Shown here in pieces: positions 41,266 to 51,365 of a stretch of DNA of 64,000 bases (its first letter is position 1; each line of letters begins with the position of its first letter). The DNA comes from Streptomyces erythrochromogenes (lineage in GTDB: Bacteria > Actinomycetota > Actinomycetes > Streptomycetales > Streptomycetaceae). A program made the position numbers and the translations under genes. The notes below the pieces were generated by a model that was not told where the DNA came from, did no database searches, and saw only the letters and a program-made list of their open reading frames with translations. The stretch is from the NCBI RefSeq assembly GCF_036170895.1, contig NZ_CP108036.1:2294001-2358000 (forward strand), written 5' to 3'.

Positions 41266-44200
41266 CTACGGCAGCCAGCGCGCCGCCTGCTCCCGCGTGA
41301 TCTTGGTGGCGTCGACCCACCAGTGCCCAGCCTGCTTGTCCCACTTGGCGCTCAGCAGGCGTTTCGCCTCGTCCTTCTGCTCGTACGGGACCTTGAGGTA
41401 CAAGCGGCCGTCCCGGACCAGTCCCGGGTACACCTTGTCGGGCGTCTGCGCCCGCTGGGCCGGTAGCTCGGGCGGCGCCGGAGCGGCCTGTTCCGCCGGG
41501 CGCCACGGTGCTCGCGCCGGGCGTTCCATGCGGGTCTGTTCCATGAGCTTCCGTACGCGGTCGCAGGAGGCCGGGTCGGTGTAGCGCATCATCAGGTCCG
41601 TCGGCCCGATGTTCGCGAGCAGGTTCTTCGAACCGTGCCAGAGAACCGAATTGTCCAGGATGAGCACCTTCTCGTGCATGCGGTCCCGGAACTCGACCCG
41701 GCAGCCGGCGGACTCCAGCTGCTGCACGAGCTCCCGGTGCCGCGCCACGCGGGAGGGCTCCTGCTGCTCCTCCGGTGGGCGGGTGAAGACCGTGACCTGG
41801 ATGCCGGCCGCCGTCCTCGGTCCGACCAGTTGAGCCCACCGGCCCACCGGCTCCCTGTCCATGAACGCCGAGTACAGCTCGATGCTGCGCTGCGCCCGTT
41901 CCACGTCCCACTCGACCGCGGCCGCGACCTCGCTGTGCTCGAAGAAGGCGGGCCGGACCAGCTCCTCTTCCGACAGGCTGGCCAGCTGGTCGGCGTCCAG
42001 GATCGGGATCAGCTGGTCGGCGGAGATGGTCTGCGCGTGCGCCTCCAGGTGGTCGACCATCGCCAGGGCCTCGCTGTGCGGGGCCAGGTACTTGCGCAGG
42101 AACGCGACGTCCGCCACGACCACCAAGTGGTCCTGGGCCCGGCTGAGAGCGACGTTGAGAAGGCGGCAGGTCTGCGAGGACAGCCCGGTTCCGCTGTAGA
42201 AGAAGCCGGGATCCTTTCCGGCGCCCGCGACCGTGTCCAGGAGCACGACGGGGCGCTGGCTGCCCTGGAACCGATGGACGGTGTCGACCAGGCCGTCGTA
42301 GTCCTCCCCGAACCGGTGGGTGAGGCTGCTCTTGAGCGCCTTGACCTGCTCGCGGTACGGGGAGATGACGGCGAGCCGGTCGGTCGCCCGCTCCCCCTCG
42401 GGGACGTCCTGCCACTTGCGGCCGGGCAAAATGCCCTCGTACTGGAGTCCGCGGACGAGCTCGTGGATGACGGCGGCGTGGACGGCGTTCGTCATGTGGG
42501 GCTTGCGGCCGCCGCCGGGAATCCGGCGGCCGGAGGTGTCGATGAGGATCACCGGGGAGTCGATGAGCGGGGCGAACGGCAGTCGGCTGACGTCGCCGCG
42601 CCCGGTCTTGAGGGGCGCGTCCGGGTACGCCACCTCGTTCACGACCGCGCAGATCGGCTCCCGCATCCGGTACTGGGTGTCGAGCGCCACCAGGCGCGGG
42701 TCCTGGCGTACCCGCCCGGACGGGTCGACCAGTCCGGCGGCGTGGAAGGCGTCCCGCGCCGTCCATTCTCGGGAGTGGGACTGTTCTTCCTCGCTCGCCT
42801 GCCGATCCCCGTCGCCCTTGGTCACGGCGGGCAACTGGCGGAAGTCCCCGGCCACGATCACCCGCTTGCGGGCGAGGCCGGCGGCGAACCAGGCCGAGGG
42901 CAGGTTGACCATCCCGGCTTCGTCGATCACCACGACGTCGATCTCGTCGAGCAGCTTCCTCGACTGGACGGCCTTGGCCACGGTGGCTCCGAGCACCCGG
43001 CAGCGGGACCGGACCTCGTCGTGGAGGCGCTTGCGCTTCCGGTCGAGCTCGTCGAGTCGCACCTGGAGAGAGGCAGCGGTTTCGGCGACGGTCTCCCTGG
43101 GCGGGATCCCCACGACCGCGGCGTAGGCAGCGGACAGGGCGCGGCGGGCTTCGGCTGCCTGCTGTCCGCCCGCGGTATGGCGACGGGCCGCGCTCGCGAC
43201 GACCTCCCTGGCCTGTGCCGCGCGGAACGCTTCGTCCGCCAGGGCGGAGTGGAGGTCTCGCAGTCTCGCGGCCTTGCGTTCCGCCAAAAAGCCTGTCGGC
43301 ACACCCACCTTGTCGATCGCCAACCGCAGCTGCGCGGCCTCCGCATCCGCTGCAAGCACCGTCCGGGCCGCTGCGGCCTGGTCGCGGCCGGCCGCGGCCG
43401 TCTCCCCCACGGCGGTGGCCAGGTCCGACTCCAGATCCCGTATCCGGTCGTGGAGGGCCAGCGCCGCTCTCGCGCCCTTGAGCTGGTCGGCCGCCGTGCT
43501 GATCTGCCGGTCGATGCTCTCCACGAGCAGGGCCGCGATCCTGCCCGGGTCGACCTGGTCTCCGTAGCGGCTGCGCAGCGACGGCAGGACGATGTTCCCG
43601 GCCCGCTGGACGATCCCCTCGGCAAAACCCTCCTCGTGTTCCAGGAGGGAGCACATGCGCTCCAGGGCCTGATCCACCGCAACGTTCGTCGGAGCCAGGA
43701 AGAGGATCTTCAGCCCTTGGCGGAAGCTGCCCTCGACGATATGGCCGACGACGTCCGTCTTCCCGGTGCCGGGCGGTCCCCACAGGAACAGCACCTCACT
43801 GGCGAGCGCCTGAGCGACGGCGTCACGCTGACGTGGGTTGAGCTGAAGCCCTTCCCAGTCCGCCACCCATTGCCCCGGGTTTTCGGCACGGCCGGTGCGC
43901 GGGGTCCCCCGGCCGACCAGCCAGCCGGCGTGCCCTGCGTCGATGGGGCTGTCCTGCTGGCCGACCGCCTCCAGACACTCGGAGAGGGCGGCCCAGTTGG
44001 ACGAGTCGTCCTTGCGGATCTGGATGTTGGCGGGCGCCGCCCCGAAGTCGGCTTTCGTCACGAGCCGTACGGTGCCGTCCGGGGCGCGCGAGGCCTCGGC
44101 CGGGTCCCAGGCCTTCCGGGAGCGGGACGGCCGGGCGAGGACGGGAACACCGTCCAGGCTGTCGTGCCAGTTCCGGCACTCGAAGAGATACTCGCGGGCC

Positions 44201-44343
44201 CCTTCGGAGTACGAAAGGAGCCGCCCTTTGGAGAGCGTGACCTTTACGGCACCCTCGGCGTCGTTCCGGTGCTCCGCGAGGATCTCGGCGCGCACCGCCG
44301 TCAGAAACTCCGCAACGGGATATGGACGCTCCGTATCGGTCAT
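41266..44343 (-). CDS. SF1 helicase with PLD nuclease and DUF5710 domains
   Basis: A 1025-residue protein starting MTDTERPYPV, with GGAG upstream; the longer ORF adds 30 unlikely residues. The helicase is of the Upf1-like (AAA_11/AAA_12) type: GPPGTGKTD at 189-197, a coiled-coil insert, VVIDEAGMVNLP at about 474, GDFRQLPAV, and VHRFQGSQRPVVLL. Residues about 800-920 are a phospholipase D-type nuclease with HEKVLILDNSVLWHGSKNL (His890, Lys892, Asp897). The last 58 residues (YLKVPYEQKDEAKRLLSAKW) are a DUF5710 domain. A PLD protein also occurs in DISARM (DrmC), but there it is separate and without this helicase. It is divergent from the DUF1998 gene. Confidence 0.85.
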   Translation of the reverse strand: MTDTERPYPVAEFLTAVRAEILAEHRNDAEGAVKVTLSKGRLLSYSEGAREYLFECRNWHDSLDGVPVLARPSRSRKAWDPAEASRAPDGTVRLVTKADFGAAPANIQIRKDDSSNWAALSECLEAVGQQDSPIDAGHAGWLVGRGTPRTGRAENPGQWVADWEGLQLNPRQRDAVAQALASEVLFLWGPPGTGKTDVVGHIVEGSFRQGLKILFLAPTNVAVDQALERMCSLLEHEEGFAEGIVQRAGNIVLPSLRSRYGDQVDPGRIAALLVESIDRQISTAADQLKGARAALALHDRIRDLESDLATAVGETAAAGRDQAAAARTVLAADAEAAQLRLAIDKVGVPTGFLAERKAARLRDLHSALADEAFRAAQAREVVASAARRHTAGGQQAAEARRALSAAYAAVVGIPPRETVAETAASLQVRLDELDRKRKRLHDEVRSRCRVLGATVAKAVQSRKLLDEIDVVVIDEAGMVNLPSAWFAAGLARKRVIVAGDFRQLPAVTKGDGDRQASEEEQSHSREWTARDAFHAAGLVDPSGRVRQDPRLVALDTQYRMREPICAVVNEVAYPDAPLKTGRGDVSRLPFAPLIDSPVILIDTSGRRIPGGGRKPHMTNAVHAAVIHELVRGLQYEGILPGRKWQDVPEGERATDRLAVISPYREQVKALKSSLTHRFGEDYDGLVDTVHRFQGSQRPVVLLDTVAGAGKDPGFFYSGTGLSSQTCRLLNVALSRAQDHLVVVADVAFLRKYLAPHSEALAMVDHLEAHAQTISADQLIPILDADQLASLSEEELVRPAFFEHSEVAAAVEWDVERAQRSIELYSAFMDREPVGRWAQLVGPRTAAGIQVTVFTRPPEEQQEPSRVARHRELVQQLESAGCRVEFRDRMHEKVLILDNSVLWHGSKNLLANIGPTDLMMRYTDPASCDRVRKLMEQTRMERPARAPWRPAEQAAPAPPELPAQRAQTPDKVYPGLVRDGRLYLKVPYEQKDEAKRLLSAKWDKQAGHWWVDATKITREQAARWLP

Positions 44344-44495
44344 GTGTACCGCTCCCCCAAGATCACCACACAGGTGCAAAGACTGTACGAGGATCCATTG
44401 CCGACCGGCGGGCATCGGACGGGCACCGGCCACGCACTGGCCGGAATCAATGGTCGACCCGCATACCCAGGAACGATGTCGTCAGCTCCGTATAC

Positions 44496-44513
44496 CGTTG
44501 AGCCAGCTCAACG
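44496..44513. promoter_or_regulatory. 18-bp palindrome in the divergent helicase promoter
   Basis: CGTTGAGCCAGCTCAACG has 8-bp perfect arms around CA and ends 27 bp before the GTG of the DUF1998 gene, in the 197-bp interval shared with the PLD helicase gene. Position and symmetry suggest an operator for a dimeric repressor; I did not find the same palindrome elsewhere in the window by eye. Confidence 0.45.
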
Positions 44514-44540
44514 ACCTGGTACGAAGCAGAGGAGAACGTC

Positions 44541-47500
44541 GTGAGGCCCACGCTGGCCGCCGCGCAGTTGCGGGGCAGTCTCACCCAGTACCTCACGACG
44601 ACCTACGCACTCACCGACGAGGACACCCGCCGGGCGTTGGAGCGGTTCCTGGAGCACCCCGAGAGCGGGATGTTCCGCGGCCCCTACCTACGGATCAGGA
44701 CTCCCTTCCACAAGGCCGCGGCCGGGTGGGAGAAGCATCTGGAGTGGGACCCGGGATTCACCCCGTACCGGCATCAGGCGAAGGCGTACGAGCGACTGAG
44801 CACGCTCCACGGGCCGGCCTTGCCCACGCTGGTCACAACAGGGACGGGGTCCGGGAAGACAGAGTCCTTCCTCGTTCCCGTTCTCGACCATTGCCGCCGC
44901 GAGAAGGCCCTCGGCCGCGGCGGGGTCAAGGCCGTGCTGCTTTATCCGATGAATGCGCTCGCCTCCGACCAGGCCGGCCGGATCGGCGACTACCTCGCGC
45001 AGCCGGAACTGGCCCAGGTGACGGCCGGGCTCTACATCGGCGACCGCCCGGACACGGACTTCCGCAGGGTGATGACCCGGCGCGAGGACATGCGGCAGTC
45101 GCCGCCCGACCTGCTGATCACGAACTACAAGATGCTTGACCTCCTGCTCCAGCGGAGCGAGGACCGTGCGCTGTGGCAGGACTCCCGGATCCAGTACGTG
45201 GTGCTGGACGAGTTCCACACCTACGACGGGGCGCAGGGCACGGACGTCGCCATGCTGCTGCGCCGCCTGGCGATGACCACGGGCCAGAGCGAGCCCGGGC
45301 GTCCTCTCGGTTCGATCTGCCCGGTGGCGACGTCGGCGACCCTCGGCGAAGCCGGGCCCGGAGCCGAGCCCGGCGGCATCCTGGAGGTGGCCGCGCAGGT
45401 CTTCGGGATGCCGTTCCCCTCGGACGCAGTGGTGGGCGAGGAACGGATGACACCCGAGCAGTTCACCGGACCGGTGAACTACGCGTTGCCGGAGCCGCCT
45501 TCACCCGAGGAGGTCATCGCCTGCTCGGGCGGCCCCGATGTGGTGTCACGTCCGGACAAGCTCGATCTCAACGCCCTGGCAGCACGGATGCTGGGCCAGC
45601 AGGGTTTGTCCGCCTTCGAAATCGGGCGACTGCTCAAGCAGCACGACTTCACCCAAGGGGTATTGTCCCTCCTCGACGGTGATCCCCTCAGCGAATGGGA
45701 ACTCCGCGACCGGCTGGGCCGGTTCGGTTACGCCTGGGGCCGGACCGCCCGGGAGAATCCCCGCCTCGCCCTCGCAGCCCTCGCGCGGTTCGTGGCCCTG
45801 CTGTCCGCCGCCCGCGATCCGGAGTCGGACGAGCGCCGCCCGCGCCCTCTGCTCCATGTGGAGACTCATCTGTGGGTCCGGCCCGTTGGTCGGATCCTGC
45901 GCGGAGTCGGTCCCGGAAAGCCTGAGTTCCACTGGTACGAGGACGATCGCGCGCGCCGTTCGGCCCTGCCCGTGATGCCCGCCGACGGCGGCGAGGAGCC
46001 CGAGACCGCCCAGATCGGGCAGGTGGCCCGTTCGCACCGGGCGCAGTCCGCGATCGGTGCGGACACCACGGTCCGGCAGGCGAGCGTACGGCTGCCCGCC
46101 GTGTACTGCCGCAACTGCGGTCGTTCCGGCTGGGCGGCCATCTCCCCGGAGGCCGATCCCCAGCAGCTCGTCATGGCCCACGACAAGATTTGGCGCGCCA
46201 GTGTCGGCCGGGACAAACGGCGGGTCCGGTACTTCATTGCCGCCACGGCCGCGGAGCAGCAGGACACCCTCGCGGCGATCGGCCAGTCCCGCCCTGCGAC
46301 GGCCGGGGGGCAGCTGCCGGCACTGATCCTGGACGGCGCGCAGGGCACGTACCGACTGCCGGTGGCCCAGGACGACGGGCATCTGCAGGACGCCTGCTTC
46401 GTCCTGGCGATCACCGAGAAGAAGGTCGCCGACAAAGCCGCTGTCGATCAGCGCTGCCCGGCCTGCGACACCGACAACGCCATGCGCTTCCTCGGCACGC
46501 GGCTGGCGGCCCTGGCCGCGGCGACGGTGACCCAGCTCTTCACCGGGCAGGAGGTCGCGCTCGAAGCGGAGGAGCGTAAGACCCTCCTGTTCAACGACTC
46601 CACCCAGGATGCCGCCCACCGTGCGGGTTACGTGGCGAACCGCTCGTTCACGTTCTCGCTGCGCTCGCTGCTCGCGCGCAACCTGGACGAGTCCGGCCGG
46701 CCCGTGGCCCTCAACGACCTGATCGGCAACGTCCTCGACTCCGTCGAGGACCCGCAGGCCCTTGCCGCCGTCGTGCCGCCCGACCTCTACGACGAGCCCG
46801 GTGTGGACCGTCTGCTCTCCGGGCGGGGCACGGGCGACCTGCGGACCTGGAAGCTCATCGGCGAACGGCTCGCCTTCGCCACCGTCATGGAGTTCGGGCT
46901 CCGCTCCCGGCAGGGCCGCACCCTGGAGCTGACCCGGACGGCGGCCGCCGAGGTCGTCATCGAGGACCAGCACCGGATCACGATGCTCGCCCGTGACGTC
47001 CACATGACCCTGCCCGGGCAGATGCTCGGCACCGGCCTGCCGACCTCCGAGCGCTATCTGGCTTTCGTACGCGGCCTGCTGGAGCGGATTCGGCTGCGCG
47101 GCGGGCTCCGGCACCGCTGGCTGGAGCCCTGGATGAAGGATGCCGGGGTGACGCGGTTCAAGATCTGGGGCGGCCGGCCCGACGGAATGCCGGCATTCCC
47201 CGACAGCGTGGCCGCGCCACGGTTCCTGCTAGACGGCGAGAAGGGTAGGTCCGACTTCGACTCGACGACGGCCAAGGCCGGCTGGTACCAGGACTGGGCA
47301 CGTCGCTGCCTCGGACTCGATACCCCCGGGGCAGTTGAGTACTTGCGCAGGCTGCTGCCCGTACTCGTCGACGAGGGCCTCCTCGCGGTGCGCACGTCAC
47401 AGGACCGGGCGACCAAGGTCTACGGCCTGCAGCCCGGCCATGTCGAGGTGCGGCTGCTGGAGGACGAGATCGTCAACAAGGCCTTCGTCTCCTGTGAAGC

Positions 47501-50500
47501 ATGCGGCTGGCAGCAGGTGGTGCACCCGTCCCGGCGCACCCGCTGGTACGGCCACCCCTGCCCCCGGTACCGGTGCCGCGGCCAGATCACCGCGCCGCAG
47601 CCGGCCCCCGCCACTCTGTCGTCCTCCGGTGCCACCAGCTTCGGTGGCCCGCGGCCGCGTGACTACCGCGATGACTACTACCGGCACCTGTACCGGACGG
47701 GTGGCACCTTCAGGGTGGTCACGGCCGAACACACCGGCATGCTCACCCGGCCCCAGCGCGAGCGGGTGGAGCGGACCTTCCGCGACGGCACGCACTACAC
47801 CGACCCGAACGTGCTCTCCTGCACTCCCACGCTGGAACTCGGCATCGACATCGGGGACCTGTCCGCCGTGCTGCTGGGATCGCTGCCGAAGGGCCCGGCC
47901 AACTATGTGCAGCGGGCCGGCCGTGCGGGCCGCAAAACCGGCAACGCCCTGGTGGTGGCCTTCGGTGGCCGTCGCGCGCGTGACCTGTACTACCTCGACG
48001 AGCCGCGGGAGATGATCGCCGGGGACATCGTGCCGCCCGGCTGCTACCTCTCCGCCGTGGAGATCCTGCGCCGCCAGTACACGGCCCACCTTCTGGACCT
48101 GGCGGCCCGTGGCCGACTCACCACGAACGACGGCGAGCAGCTCCAGCCGGCGCCGCGTCTGGTGTCGGCACTGTTCGGCAGCACGGCCTGGTGCCAGGAG
48201 CTCGCGGACGCGGCCCTCGCCCATGGCGCCGGGCTCGTCGAAGCCTTCCTGGAACTCTTCCCGTCGCTCCCGGGACGGCCCGATACCGGCGTCTCCGTGC
48301 AAGCCGCCGCAGAGCTGCGGAAGTACGCGTGCGGCGGGATCGTACGGGCGCTCCAGGAGGCCGAAGAGGAGTGGACCGGCCGCGGTGAGGAGCTCCGGCG
48401 CCGGATCCGCGCCATCGACACGGCCATGGACCAGCTCGTGCGCAGCGATCCCGAGCAGGAACGGGAATGGCGCGAGTTGCGTGCCGAGCGCTACGCGACC
48501 GGCAATCTGCTGCGTGACCTCAACCAGACCAGTGCTCACGGGGCCCTCGTCGAGCTGGGGCTGCTGCCCAACTACACCCTCTCGGACACCACCACCCAAC
48601 TGGAGGCCACGCTCTACTGGACCGAGCAGCCCGAGACCGAGGGGGCCAAGAAGACGTACCACAGCGAGGTCCGTGACTACGAGCGCTCACGCCGGTCGGC
48701 CCTCTCGGAGCTGGCGCCCGGCAACAGCTTCTACGTCAACGGCTACAAGCACGTGGTCCGGGCCTTGGACATCGGCAGTCCGGAGCGTCGCGCCTGGTCG
48801 GTGTGGCGACTGTGTCCCGCATGTGGCTACACCCGTACGGAGAACGCACAGGCCGATGCCTCGCCCTGCCCCCGGTGCGGCGGCCGCGAGATCGCGGACG
48901 CGGGCTGTGTCCAGCGCGTGCTGGAACCGAAGCGGGTCATGTCGCGCGACAAGCGGGACGACGCCCGGGTCCGTGACGACAAGGACGAGCGCGACAGCAA
49001 GAGGTACGCGGTCCTGACGACCGTGGACGTCGACCCCGTACACCTGGCATCGGGCTCCTGGCGTCACGACACCGCCGTCTTCGGCGTCGACTTCACCCGC
49101 CATGCGGTCGTACGCACGCTCAACCTCGGGCTCGACCGCCAGGACGGGAGCAGCACTGTGCCCCTGGCCGGGGCGGACGTGCGCATCAACCCGTTCTACG
49201 TTTGCACGAGTTGTGGTGGCGCCACCTCCGAGGGTCGCCCGGTCGTCGACCACCACCAGGACGCCCTCACCGAGTCAGTGGCGGCGGCGACGAAGGCCAG
49301 CGCCCATCACCAGCTGTGGTGCCCGCGTCGCAAGGTCCGTACGAGCAGCCCGGAAGGTCAGGGGAAGGGGGAGGACGTGCCCCTGTTGCTGGCCCACGAA
49401 CTGACCACGGAGGCCGTCCGGATCCTTCTTCCCGCATCGGTGGCGCGTGTCAAGGAGCGTCTGGCATCCTTCACGGCCGCTCTCTTCGTCGGCATAGCCG
49501 CACGGTACGGCGGCGACCCGGACCACATCGACATCACCGCCGCGTCCATGCCGGACGGTCACGACCCTGAGTGGCCCCGCCGATTCCTCGTCGTCTACGA
49601 CCGGCTGCCCGGCGGTACCGGCTACCTGCACCGCCTCGCCACCTCAGACGGCTTCCGCGAGGTTCTGACCAAGGCTCGCGAGGTGATCGACAGCTGCCCC
49701 TGTATCGAAAAGGGCCTCGACGGCTGTCACCGCTGCCTGCTGCGCCGCGTGCCGGCCGGCGACTACGACAAGGTCAGCCGCAACGAGGTCCGCCAGATGT
49801 TCGACGAGCTGCTGGGAGCCGACGGCAATGACTGGGCCACCTCACCGGTGGCGGACACCCACCAGATCCCGCTGGAGCAACAGGCCGAGAGTGATCTGGA
49901 GGTCATGTTCCTGGAGACGTTGGGCGAATGGGCCCAGCAGCCCTCGGCCAAGGCCAGCGCGGACGCCTATACGACCACAGCCGGAACGTACTCGCTGGAC
50001 CTGCGGCTGACCGGCACCGACGGGGCCACCGTCAGCTGGCGGGTCTCCCAGCAGCGGGTCCTGGACGGAACCCGTCCTGACGTCCTCTTCGAACGCACGG
50101 ATGCCCCCGGTCCGCGGGTCGCGCTCTACCTCGACGGCTACGAGTTCCACGCCGGACCGAAACACAAGGACAGGCTGGCCGACGACGCCGTCAAGCGCAT
50201 GCGGTTGCGCGCCGACGGCGTTCGGGTCTTCCAGCTCACCTACTACGACGTGAAGGAATGGCGTACTCGCGTTCGCGACACGGGGTACGCCACCTCGGGG
50301 CCGGAGAACCCGGTCTGGGTGCCTTACGGCGAGCAAGGGCAAAAGCGTGCGCGCGACTACTACGCCGGCGTGCACGGTGGTCTCCCCGGCGAGCTGTCGG
50401 CCACGCTGTGGGTGAATCCGGCGGAGCTTCTGCTCGCTCATCTGCGCGTCCCGGAAGCTGCCTTGTGGCAGCGACGCGCCGATGCCTCAGTCGCCGGATT

Positions 50501-51365
50501 GCTGGGCGCCGGAGCCCGGATCGCCGCGCTGGATCCGCAAGCGGTCGGAGAGCAGCTTCTCTCAGCTCTTCGGGGCGGCACTCCGCAAGGGCCCAAGGGA
50601 CCGGTGCAGGTGCTGTCGGCTGTCGATGCCGCAGGCTGTGTCGTGGCAGCTGCGGCGGACGGCCGTCATCGGCCACCCGTGTGGACTGCACTGACGCTGC
50701 TCGACGACAGCGATCGGGTGTGGTCGGACGAGAGCGGGCACAAGCGACGTTGGCAGGGCTGGCTCTACTGGAGCAATGTGCTGCAGTTCCTGGAGCACGG
50801 CGGTGGTGACAGCGCGCAGTTGACGACCAGTCTGCTGGACGGCTTCAGCACCGAAGGCCTCACCGTCACAGGTGGTGCGGGCTGGCTCGAATCCCAGCAG
50901 GCCGAGCGCGCAGTTTCCGACGCGGACAGCCCCCGCGGAATCGCTGAAGAAGAGCCTCATCCGGCCGTGCCGGTCGCTCAGCCGCCTCAGCCCTCCGAGT
51001 CCGGTCGGAATGCCCTTTGGGAACAGGTACTGGAGTTCCTCGACCCCGAGGAACCCGGGTTGCTTCTCCTCACCCAAGGGCTATTCGCGCTCGGAGTGGC
51101 GCCGCCGGAAGCCGGCTACGAGCTGGACGAGCACGGCTGGATGGCCGAACTCGCCTGGCCCAGCGCCCGGATCGCCGTAGTGACGGCCCACCGGCCCGCC
51201 GACGGGGAACCGGACCACGACGCGGAGGACCGGGACAGGGCCTTCACCTCGGCGGGATGGTGGATCAGTACGGCCGTTTCCTCCTCGCCCCGGGACATCG
51301 CGAGCCTCCTCGCTGCGGCAGAGGGCAAAGACACGGACACGAACGACGGAGACCAGCACCGATGA
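44541..51365 (+). CDS. Giant DEAD-box helicase with DUF1998 and Vsr-like nuclease domain
   Basis: A 2274-residue protein with a GTG start seven bases after AGGAG. Domains in order: DEAD/DEAH helicase N-part (TTGTGSGKTES at about 99-109; VVLDEFHTYDG, Asp223), a long insert with CRNCG, second helicase part (LGIDIGDLSAVLLG and VQRAGRAGRKTG near 1125), zinc clusters (CEACG; LCPACGY and CPRCGG near 1425-1450), the DUF1998/MZB region ending in CPCIEKGLDGCHRCLLR at about 1720-1736, and at 1785-1900 a nuclease-like domain (YSLDLRLTG, RPDVLF, VALYLDGYEFH). The helicase-DUF1998 pairing recalls MrfA and Druantia DruE; DruE is a similar size. The gene overlaps the next by ATGA. Confidence 0.85.
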   Translation: MRPTLAAAQLRGSLTQYLTTTYALTDEDTRRALERFLEHPESGMFRGPYLRIRTPFHKAAAGWEKHLEWDPGFTPYRHQAKAYERLSTLHGPALPTLVTTGTGSGKTESFLVPVLDHCRREKALGRGGVKAVLLYPMNALASDQAGRIGDYLAQPELAQVTAGLYIGDRPDTDFRRVMTRREDMRQSPPDLLITNYKMLDLLLQRSEDRALWQDSRIQYVVLDEFHTYDGAQGTDVAMLLRRLAMTTGQSEPGRPLGSICPVATSATLGEAGPGAEPGGILEVAAQVFGMPFPSDAVVGEERMTPEQFTGPVNYALPEPPSPEEVIACSGGPDVVSRPDKLDLNALAARMLGQQGLSAFEIGRLLKQHDFTQGVLSLLDGDPLSEWELRDRLGRFGYAWGRTARENPRLALAALARFVALLSAARDPESDERRPRPLLHVETHLWVRPVGRILRGVGPGKPEFHWYEDDRARRSALPVMPADGGEEPETAQIGQVARSHRAQSAIGADTTVRQASVRLPAVYCRNCGRSGWAAISPEADPQQLVMAHDKIWRASVGRDKRRVRYFIAATAAEQQDTLAAIGQSRPATAGGQLPALILDGAQGTYRLPVAQDDGHLQDACFVLAITEKKVADKAAVDQRCPACDTDNAMRFLGTRLAALAAATVTQLFTGQEVALEAEERKTLLFNDSTQDAAHRAGYVANRSFTFSLRSLLARNLDESGRPVALNDLIGNVLDSVEDPQALAAVVPPDLYDEPGVDRLLSGRGTGDLRTWKLIGERLAFATVMEFGLRSRQGRTLELTRTAAAEVVIEDQHRITMLARDVHMTLPGQMLGTGLPTSERYLAFVRGLLERIRLRGGLRHRWLEPWMKDAGVTRFKIWGGRPDGMPAFPDSVAAPRFLLDGEKGRSDFDSTTAKAGWYQDWARRCLGLDTPGAVEYLRRLLPVLVDEGLLAVRTSQDRATKVYGLQPGHVEVRLLEDEIVNKAFVSCEACGWQQVVHPSRRTRWYGHPCPRYRCRGQITAPQPAPATLSSSGATSFGGPRPRDYRDDYYRHLYRTGGTFRVVTAEHTGMLTRPQRERVERTFRDGTHYTDPNVLSCTPTLELGIDIGDLSAVLLGSLPKGPANYVQRAGRAGRKTGNALVVAFGGRRARDLYYLDEPREMIAGDIVPPGCYLSAVEILRRQYTAHLLDLAARGRLTTNDGEQLQPAPRLVSALFGSTAWCQELADAALAHGAGLVEAFLELFPSLPGRPDTGVSVQAAAELRKYACGGIVRALQEAEEEWTGRGEELRRRIRAIDTAMDQLVRSDPEQEREWRELRAERYATGNLLRDLNQTSAHGALVELGLLPNYTLSDTTTQLEATLYWTEQPETEGAKKTYHSEVRDYERSRRSALSELAPGNSFYVNGYKHVVRALDIGSPERRAWSVWRLCPACGYTRTENAQADASPCPRCGGREIADAGCVQRVLEPKRVMSRDKRDDARVRDDKDERDSKRYAVLTTVDVDPVHLASGSWRHDTAVFGVDFTRHAVVRTLNLGLDRQDGSSTVPLAGADVRINPFYVCTSCGGATSEGRPVVDHHQDALTESVAAATKASAHHQLWCPRRKVRTSSPEGQGKGEDVPLLLAHELTTEAVRILLPASVARVKERLASFTAALFVGIAARYGGDPDHIDITAASMPDGHDPEWPRRFLVVYDRLPGGTGYLHRLATSDGFREVLTKAREVIDSCPCIEKGLDGCHRCLLRRVPAGDYDKVSRNEVRQMFDELLGADGNDWATSPVADTHQIPLEQQAESDLEVMFLETLGEWAQQPSAKASADAYTTTAGTYSLDLRLTGTDGATVSWRVSQQRVLDGTRPDVLFERTDAPGPRVALYLDGYEFHAGPKHKDRLADDAVKRMRLRADGVRVFQLTYYDVKEWRTRVRDTGYATSGPENPVWVPYGEQGQKRARDYYAGVHGGLPGELSATLWVNPAELLLAHLRVPEAALWQRRADASVAGLLGAGARIAALDPQAVGEQLLSALRGGTPQGPKGPVQVLSAVDAAGCVVAAAADGRHRPPVWTALTLLDDSDRVWSDESGHKRRWQGWLYWSNVLQFLEHGGGDSAQLTTSLLDGFSTEGLTVTGGAGWLESQQAERAVSDADSPRGIAEEEPHPAVPVAQPPQPSESGRNALWEQVLEFLDPEEPGLLLLTQGLFALGVAPPEAGYELDEHGWMAELAWPSARIAVVTAHRPADGEPDHDAEDRDRAFTSAGWWISTAVSSSPRDIASLLAAAEGKDTDTNDGDQHR

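Noticed and set aside
44541..51365. Druantia on the basis of a DruE-like protein
   Set aside because: No druA-D, druM/F/G or druH candidate was identified next to it; the partner genes are different.
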